NCBI GenBank assembly: GCA_946803715.1
Contig: CAMPET010000151.1
Span: forward strand, 142,126-155,047
Origin: Beroe ovata
Lineage: Eukaryota; Ctenophora; Nuda; Beroida; Beroidae
Reading direction: 5' to 3'
Length of the DNA stretch: 12,922 nucleotides
The translations under genes and the position numbers were made by a program. The notes under the pieces were generated by a model that saw only the letters and a list, made by a program, of their open reading frames with translations, was not told the origin of the DNA and did not search any database. This document shows positions 8,116 through 12,922 of this stretch, piece after piece; the first letter of the stretch is position 1; every line of letters starts with the position of its first letter.

Positions 8116-8944
8116 CTTTCTCTTATAATAATGATGTGGCCGTACTGGCCATGGGTCATTCAATTGGTGTGATGCATTTATTTCTGGTTTTACCGAGTAT
8201 TCGTCCATTTCAGATATGAGATGATGTCTCGAATCGAGAAAGATCAGATAGGAATCAGAGTTTTGGCTAGCACCGTTATTTTTGATTGATTGATGTGCAA
8301 TTATCGGAAATGAATATATTGAGTTGAAACTGAAAGATTAACAAGCATGAAGCAATGCAAATACAATATACATGCAAGTACAATATATGATCGATGTACA
8401 TTTGAACGATCGATCAGGGGAGCTATGTATAGGACTAGTAGTACGAGTTAAGTTTAAACTTTGTACAATTACTTAACAATGTATTTGACAATTAAATTGC
8501 ATTTGAAGTACCAATTTTGTAGATATTTTCCCTTCCATCGGCGCCGCGCAATCAAATAAAAATATGTGATTCTGTAACAGAAAACTTCACAATTACAAAT
8601 TTAATTAGTTGATACAATATAGTGTTCAGTGAGTTCCATTATTTTGAGGTGACCATTTTTGGATCGAAATGAAGAAGACAGATAAAAAATACTGCGAAGA
8701 GCAACTTGAAATACTAATAGTATTTCGTGTGTGTCCTTTAATTCAATCCGATTCTCTTCAATCCAGACGGAGAAATATACTCAGAGAGTGACTCTAGCGT
8801 AATAACTAATTATATAAGTCGCATAATTATCAGAACGTTAATTTATGTGAAGGAGACATTTCATGGACTAGTCTGAAAGTGAAAATAGTGGCCGAACTGA
8901 AATTATTCACTTTCGTATCGAATGGGTGCAGCAGATGTACTATA
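8116..8944. other. Convergent intergenic region, copy 2
   Basis: This is the equivalent of 4928-5880 without the MITE. It has 829 bases between the two stop codons and should hold both 3' untranslated regions. It carries the plus-strand AATAAA at 8555-8560. No gene is seen. Confidence 0.5.
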
Positions 8945-9143
8945 TCATCCGGCTCCTATGTGATTCGAAGATGAGGATTCAATGGCAAGAAGTTGTACTT
9001 TACGCCAAGCTTCTTCCCTCATTGCTTGTTTCCTCTTCTCCTTTTGTCTGTCAGCCTTGTAGGACAGAGTAAGCTCATCGAATAGTTGATTATTCATCTC
9101 CATAAACGTTTTCAAAACGTTGTAAACCAACGCAACGATGGTC
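8945..9143 (-). CDS. PPP2R5: B56 terminal exon and stop
   Basis: The acceptor is TTTCTCATCAG. The exon encodes [29 protein letters not shown], a highly charged predicted helix ([17 protein letters not shown]) and a short Ser-rich end finishing at a TGA (8947-8945). The protein stops soon after the conserved core, without the long C-terminal extensions found in some vertebrate delta and gamma isoforms. The open frame continues 5' to 9205, but that extension (beginning MPWRQSPWW) is intron. Confidence 0.96.
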
Positions 9144-12076
9144 CTGATGAGAAATATGGGCATGAAGAATGGATGCTGCCACCATGGCGACTGCCGCCAT
9201 GGCAACTGACCATGTATACCATGTATACCAGTATAACAGAATATGAGTAGAGTATCGTTACAATTATGAGAAGTTTTTCCAATTACTCACTGGTTCCAAT
9301 GGTCTTTGCTAAGCATGTAGAGAGCAGGGAACATGATGGGCATGATGACACGGCTGTGCTCTTCTATCAGCGACATGATGTACTCGTTGTTCCAGAAGTA
9401 GAGTGCTCTCTCGGCTACCTAACACACAATTTTCTAGAATCCAAGGAGTATTATACACGGCTTGACTCTTGTATCATTGTATAAGTGTACAATTTGCAGA
9501 TGTACAGCATTGTACAACAAAAGGGCTGGAAAATGTTACCTGGAATTGTGGACTTGAAACAGACTTGGCAAGCATTTTGAAGAGCGGAAGCATGACTTTC
9601 TTGAACTGTGCAGGCTCTATGATATCTAGAATCTCTTCTATTTCTCCCAGAAGCATAACCTGGGAATTTAGACTATCATAGTAAGGGGTAGTAAAGATAT
9701 AGAGGAAATTCACCCTTCTTTTGATAAAGAGTATCGCAAAAACGGTCCACTTCCCATTATTACCTCCTTTGCGCTGTTGGTTTTCGGCCACAGCTTTATA
9801 ATTCCCAGCACAGTGGGTTCGGTCAATGATGGGTCCTTCTCCACGAACTGTATAATACAGTAAGCAAGTTGAGCGTGATACGCAGCAATGCCCCGTGGTT
9901 TGTGCAGTGGTATCAGCACCTAGGGGAGAAGTTCCTTGAGAATGAGGGGGTACAGGGTGATTTGAAACCGTTCATCGGGGAGCTCCATGGTAGCTAGTGT
10001 AGTAAACTAGGAAAACCATAGTTACCAATAACCATAGTAATCAATAACCGTGATATAGTAAGCAATGATTACACACCTTCAGGAGGAAATGTCGGTGTTC
10101 TTGCTTAAGTGGGACTGCGAAACCGTTGATAATGCTGCCTAAAATCTCTAGAAACTCCGCAACCCCGTTGCAAGGCTCTCCCTCGAATATAAACCTGGAA
10201 ACGAGGATAGTTTGACCCATGTAATGTGCTAAGTAAAGCAGTATATCCAGCGGGATGATCGGTTCTAGTGCGTGAACAACTACGGACCTGAGGAAAATGT
10301 AGTTGATGTTTTTCCTGATGAAAGATCGAAGTCCCAGAAACTTCCCGTATATCCTGTGTAGCATGGTTTTTAGTAGATCCCTCTCCCTTGGATCCTCGCT
10401 GTTGAACAGGTTCATAATCTGGACAGAGCAGTAGTCGGTCAGAAGGGGAAAAAACATTAACTGGACATATGTGACTGATCAATATCACAACATGTGTAGA
10501 AGCGTCTCATTTTCTCATACTACCTGAATCACAAACTTCTGATCGCAGTATTTTTTGCACAACGAAGGCTGGAAATCGGCACTTTCCATGAACTTTAGAA
10601 AGTACTCATAAACCAGCTGCAAGTGAGGCCAGCCTGGAAATTGGCGTTGATTATAGAGGTTCTATCTTGGGCAATACAGATCAACGTCCTACAACTATTA
10701 TCTACAACTTCAATCATGGTTATTTGAATGGTGGTTTGGGCGCTGACTCACTTGGGTCGTAGTTCGGTTCCTCCTCATCGTTATCGAAATCCTCTTTCTC
10801 TTCATCTTGATTCGGCGAGAAGCAACGCACTACGTTGCATTGCAACTGCGGAAATGCGGCAATCACGACGTGTATTAAATCAGAAAATAGCACACTTTCG
10901 CCGAGCAGTTAAATTCCCAAAGTCACAGTCACGATATTGACAGAGGACAATTCGATGCAGGTGGCAATAAAACGTGACATGTCTTTGACGTGCATCCTGC
11001 GACTTGATGGAGCATTTCTTTGATACAGACACCGCCCTTGCCGATATAACACGCATAAAATGACACCGTAGAATTTAAATGTCCGGAAATATGGGCAATT
11101 TACAGGGTAAATGTAAGCAGATCCAAACTATAAGTATGGAGGAAGCTGTGTGTAACAGCATGCAGAATGATGCGCCATGCGTGCGCGGCTCGACGCGCGC
11201 AACACATATTGTTGATTGCAAACATGTTTGACAAACAAATTTGCGTTCGGATATTTGGCAAAAAGATCGATGGAATGCGCGATATCAGAGTCACATGGTT
11301 GCTAAGTTGAATCGAAGATGTTGCGATTTTCGTATGTAATGTTGAAACCTTAAAAGTATTCAAATGACTTGGACGACACACACACACACACACTCACACA
11401 CACACACAGCGAGACCCACAGATTAGCATTCAACACAATAGACTCACCATTTTGATGCTCTCTGGGTACACTGCCTCGAATAGAACTCCATTATTATTCG
11501 CTATGTATTCTATAATCTCATTGAGTGTCTGCCGCTTCTGCTCTATACCCTGGAAAAACCGGAAATCTAGGATCATTCGGGCGGAAATACACTGAGAGTT
11601 ACAACAAAAATAAAACAACAAAGAGAGTTACAGTAACTATCGCGAGACAATCACTGCAGTAGAGCGTGTTCTCATTACCTTGGTATCAGGTTCTGGTGTG
11701 TTGAAGTCGAATACGATGCCACATTGCTGTAATTTCTTGAGGAAAAGCTCGTTTCGTTCGGCAGCTGGGGTATCTGCAAATGAGATGTCTGGGTATTGTT
11801 AGTCGATTCCCATCCAAGTACAAGACATCCAATACTCTTTCATTTAGTCTTAGTCTTATGCAATTAAACTGCCAATAATTGATTTATAGGTAGCTTCTTC
11901 GTTCAACCATAATACAATGAATCATAGCTCCTTGCAGAATTAGAAAACACACATACACATAATTGTGAGACCTCTGCTTCAAACTTACATTTGAGCAGCC
12001 TGTGCTCCTGCTTATAGTTGAGAACATGTTTGATTATTTTGGTATATTTGTAGGAACACATTCCATCATATACCAT
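8945..12076 (-). CDS. PPP2R5: PP2A regulatory subunit B56 (B'), multi-exon gene
   Basis: This gene encodes the B56 regulatory subunit of protein phosphatase 2A. The subunit binds the scaffold A and catalytic C subunits and recruits substrates carrying LxxIxE motifs. Exons in transcript order are 12076-11989 (tentative), 11773-11679, 11549-11448, 10845-10752, 10633-10524, 10418-10288, 10194-10077, 9919-9764, 9659-9540, 9418-9291 and 9143-8945. All introns are GT..AG and all phases agree, giving a 446-residue model from the ATG at 12076. The whole B56 HEAT-like solenoid is present, from [10 protein letters not shown] (exon 2) through [58 protein letters not shown] and [19 protein letters not shown] to the basic C-terminal helix. 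Several wordings ([27 protein letters not shown]) match the vertebrate epsilon/beta class better than alpha/gamma/delta, as I recall those families. The usual Ser-rich N-terminal tail is short or missing. The family call is nearly certain; the first exon and the subclass are less so. Confidence 0.95.
9291..9418 (-). CDS. PPP2R5: B56 exon 10
   Basis: The acceptor is TTGTGTGTTAG and the donor CCA|GTGAGT, with the exon ending in phase 2. It encodes [35 protein letters not shown] and LSKDHWN, with Gln381 split across the last intron. The first 30 bases downstream of this exon's donor end (the 3' end of the exon) are also present in the duplicate block, at 6227-6256. Confidence 0.97.
9540..9659 (-). 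CDS. PPP2R5: B56 exon 9
   Basis: The exon is 40 whole codons from a CTAAATTCCCAG acceptor to a CAG|GTAACA donor. It encodes [31 protein letters not shown] and KSVSSPQFQ. EEILDxIEP and CVSSPxFQ are diagnostic of B56; the usual Cys before VSSP is Ser here. Confidence 0.97.
9764..9919 (-). CDS. PPP2R5: B56 exon 8
   Basis: The exon is 52 whole codons with a CTTCTCCCCTAG acceptor and a GAG|GTAATA donor. It encodes [39 protein letters not shown] and [13 protein letters not shown]. It corresponds to the family block PLHxxxxLxxYHxQLAYCxxQFLEKDxxLTEP...WPKTxSxKE. Confidence 0.97.
10077..10194 (-). CDS. PPP2R5: B56 exon 7: LxxIxE groove, second half
   Basis: The acceptor is CTCGTTTCCAG and the donor AAG|GTGTGT. 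The exon encodes [33 protein letters not shown] and RHFLLK. The Glu-Ile...Ile of LEILGSII (Glu223, Ile224 and Ile228 in this model) and the Lys and His of PLKQEH are the second half of the LxxIxE-binding groove, so motif-dependent substrate recruitment is expected to be intact. Confidence 0.97.
10195..10287 (-). other. PPP2R5: Short in-frame intron of B56
   Basis: This is a 93-base GT..AG intron (31 codons) with no stop in the reading frame. If retained it would add 31 mainly hydrophobic residues (starting [18 protein letters not shown]) between the two halves of the LxxIxE groove. The conserved family sequence runs straight across the splice (IFLR|FIFE), so removal is the expected form. Confidence 0.8.
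10288..10418 (-). CDS. PPP2R5: B56 exon 6: LxxIxE groove, first half
   Basis: The acceptor is CTCTGTCCAG. The exon encodes [31 protein letters not shown] and [12 protein letters not shown], ending in phase 2. The His-Arg-x-Tyr of LHRIY (model residues 183-187) matches residues that line the LxxIxE peptide groove in solved B56 structures. The donor reads CAG|GTCCGT, which is weaker than its neighbours, and the following 93-base intron is open in frame. Confidence 0.97.
10524..10633 (-). CDS. PPP2R5: B56 exon 5
   Basis: The exon begins with two bases completing Ser127, then [20 protein letters not shown] and [16 protein letters not shown], and ends in phase 0 at CAG|GTAGTA. The [17 protein letters not shown] block is one of the most conserved stretches of the family. 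Confidence 0.97.
10752..10845 (-). CDS. PPP2R5: B56 exon 4: acidic loop
   Basis: The acceptor is TTTCCGCAG and the donor CCCAA|GTGAGT. The exon encodes [13 protein letters not shown], then an acidic stretch ending [11 protein letters not shown] (model residues 96-126), with Ser127 split across the intron. The acidic stretch aligns with the EEDEPTLE loop of vertebrate B56. That loop reaches toward the PP2A catalytic site and is mutated in human PPP2R5D neurodevelopmental disorder. The three key acidic positions are all Asp or Glu here. Confidence 0.92.
10846..11447 (-). other. PPP2R5: B56 intron with CpG-rich patch and microsatellite
   Basis: This is the longest B56 intron (602 bases). It contains a CpG-rich patch near 11170-11205 that resembles the GCGCGCAACACAT-type sequence at 4509-4560 and 7695-7740, plus an (AC)n microsatellite. 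Open frames here are not conserved-looking and are not called. Confidence 0.6.
11376..11408. repeat. (AC)n microsatellite
   Basis: A run of AC dinucleotides, interrupted once by TC, within the B56 intron. Confidence 0.9.
11448..11549 (-). CDS. PPP2R5: B56 exon 3
   Basis: The exon is 34 whole codons between a TTTTTCCAG acceptor and an ATG|GTGAGT donor. It encodes [16 protein letters not shown] through [10 protein letters not shown]. It corresponds to the family block KRxxLNExxxYI...YPExxxM, with both ends in phase 0. An (AC)n microsatellite lies about 40 bases into the downstream intron. Confidence 0.94.
11679..11773 (-). CDS. PPP2R5: B56 exon 2: start of the HEAT-like core
   Basis: The acceptor is TTTGCAG and the donor AAG|GTAATG. 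The exon encodes [17 protein letters not shown] followed by GIVFDFN and ends DTK in phase 0. This is the first conserved helix pair of B56 proteins (consensus around ELFxxKLxQCxxxFDF). Confidence 0.93.
11989..12076 (-). CDS. PPP2R5: B56 exon 1 (tentative 5' exon)
   Basis: An open frame starts at an ATG (12076-12074), just after an in-frame stop, and runs to a good donor (AAAT|GTAAGT-like) at 11988. It encodes 29 residues ending EHRLLK. The phase joins cleanly to exon 2, giving LLK-Y-TPAAER, where vertebrate epsilon has a similar LLK-x-xP stretch, so the 3' end of this exon is credible. The start is less sure. It lies four bases from the repeated block at 12080, and a pyrimidine-rich acceptor inside the exon (ending AAGCAG) could make this a short internal exon, with the true start further upstream. 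Confidence 0.5.
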
Positions 12077-12079
12077 GAG

Positions 12080-12348
12080 GGATCATTTGTTTCAGGCATG
12101 CATCTTTCTGTTGTGCAGGAGGAATGTATAAGAAGTGCATACATAATATGTTAGGGTACATAATGCATATTGTACATTTCCATACCATACATTATACATT
12201 CCTATTCATTCCATACTGTTCACTAAGCACAATCTATGATGTGTATCACTGTACAGTACCTATATTTGAGAGGAATGTGGAAAGGTATTAAAGTTGAACG
12301 TGGACGTGATTTCGCATACTTAATACACAAGTCACTGACTTTCAGACC
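12080..12348. repeat. Duplicated block at contig end, copy 1
   Basis: This begins GGATCATTTGTTTCAGGCAT and ends GACTTTCAGACC just before the N. It matches 12350-12643 in direct orientation with scattered substitutions and indels. Confidence 0.93.
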
Positions 12349-12349
12349 N
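12349..12349. other. Single N: contig join
   Basis: This N lies exactly between two copies of the same ~270-290 base sequence, as expected where two overlapping contig ends were laid end to end. Confidence 0.85.
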
Positions 12350-12643
12350 GGATCATTTGTTTCAGGCATGCATCTTTCTGTTGTACAGGAGGAATGTATA
12401 AGAAGTGCATACATAATATAGGGTACATAATGCATAGGGTACATAATGCATAGGGTACATAATGCATATTGTGCATTTCCATACCATACTTTATACATAT
12501 CATTCCTATTCATTCCATACTGTTCACTAAGCACAATCTATGATGTGTATCACTGTACATTTGGGAGGAATGTGGAAAAGTATTATAGTTGAACGTGGAC
12601 CTGATTTCGCATACTTAATACACAAGTCACTGACTTCCAGACC
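12350..12643. repeat. Duplicated block at contig start, copy 2
   Basis: Partner of 12080-12348. It is longer mainly because a 16-bp unit is present three times instead of once. Confidence 0.93.
12419..12466. repeat. Three tandem 16-bp units (TAGGGTACATAATGCA)
   Basis: Three exact units occur here; the corresponding place in copy 1 (about 12152-12167) has one. This is a typical length-variable minisatellite. Confidence 0.9.
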
Positions 12644-12922
12644 AGCCCCCCCCCACTAAAATGTGGCCCAAATCCAAGGTTTGCATATCAACTATCAAGG
12701 CTGTAAACAAGCACATGATTTGGTAACGCGTCAACACTTAAGTGCTATAAATTAGTTCATGGCATAGCTGATAATGTAGTGTTACATGGCTATTGAGTGT
12801 GAAGTGTCACGTTACACACAGTGATACGCGCTGAAAGCTTTCATTGAGCACTTACGATACCGTAACCTATTTGTCATTGGTTCCACTATATGAGTGAGCC
12901 AATGAGTGAGTAGCTGAGTAAC
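12644..12922. other. Unassigned DNA at the right edge
   Basis: A C-run follows the repeat, then AT-rich sequence. There is no supported exon on either strand. It may hold B56 upstream sequence (5' exon or promoter), but nothing specific can be identified. Confidence 0.4.

Larger units (their letters stand above)
7730..9320. repeat. Duplicated block, copy 2 (left end of contig)
   Basis: This is the direct-repeat partner of 4551-6256. It begins within 40 bases of the single N at 7693 and runs without a break into the rest of the B56 gene. The layout, in which the suffix of one contig matches the prefix of another, is what an unmerged overlap produces. Confidence 0.93.

Noticed and set aside
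9144-9205. N-terminal extension of the last B56 open frame (MPWRQSPWW...)
   Set aside because: Conserved B56 sequence continues from exon 10 straight to TIVALVYN. The extension is the 3' part of a GT..AG intron containing short tandem repeats.
10105-10488. Overlapping 127-residue minus-strand frame
   Set aside because: It is a shadow of B56 exons 6 and 7 in another frame.
11100-11393. 97-residue minus-strand frame starting MCVCVCRPS
   Set aside because: It begins in the AC microsatellite and lies in a B56 intron, with no conserved features.
12223-12534. Open frames on both strands across the repeat and the N at 12349
   Set aside because: They cross a contig join and consist of duplicated AT-rich repeat sequence.
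12870-12905. ATTGG and CCAAT motifs as a possible NF-Y promoter pair for B56
   Set aside because: Five-base motifs are frequent by chance and the transcription start of B56 is unknown.
1-12922. Bacterial or phage-type systems, CRISPR arrays, toxin or viral genes, tRNA or rRNA genes
   Set aside because: Nothing in the window resembles them; the coding signals are all spliced eukaryotic exons.

Overview
The window is eukaryotic nuclear DNA, almost certainly from an animal. Coding sequence lies in short exons with GT..AG introns of about 90 to 1400 bases, the DNA is AT-rich with scattered CpG-rich islands, and there are microsatellites and small inverted-repeat elements. There are no operons, bacterial ribosome binding sites, CRISPR arrays or recognisable RNA genes. 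A compact-intron invertebrate such as a sponge or another early-branching animal fits, but the species cannot be read from the sequence.

Two convergent genes are supported. On the minus strand (8945-12076) is a nearly complete PP2A regulatory subunit of the B56 (B', PPP2R5) family. Ten exons are confident and one 5' exon is tentative, and every intron phase agrees. Its wording is closest to the vertebrate epsilon/beta class. On the plus strand (1414-4927) five phase-consistent exons form the 3' part of a gene I do not recognise. Its last ~100 residues are a Ser/Pro/Arg-rich basic tail, and it stops tail to tail with the B56 gene.

The assembly needs care. The window has three single Ns (6257, 7693, 12349), and each one sits at the edge of a duplicated block. 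Block 4551-6256, at the right end of one contig, is repeated at 7730-9320, at the left end of another. A short contig (6258-7692) carrying two armadillo-repeat exons lies between them. Block 12080-12348 is repeated at 12350-12643. The simplest reading is that these are unmerged overlaps of two heterozygous haplotypes, so the second B56 3' end (5881-6256) and the second plus-strand terminal exon (7935-8115) are probably not extra genes. The armadillo contig may be misplaced.

Comparing the two copies is informative. Copy 1 carries a 74-bp terminal-inverted-repeat element with an exact 8-bp target duplication, and copy 2 shows the empty site. The copies also differ by a 33-bp segment that appears inverted, a lost splice-acceptor AG, and 1 versus 3 units of a 16-bp repeat. 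Divergence drops sharply at about 5455, which looks like a haplotype switch.

I see no undescribed multi-gene system. The most interesting items are the unrecognised plus-strand protein, the polymorphic small transposon, and a stop-free 93-base intron in the conserved core of B56.
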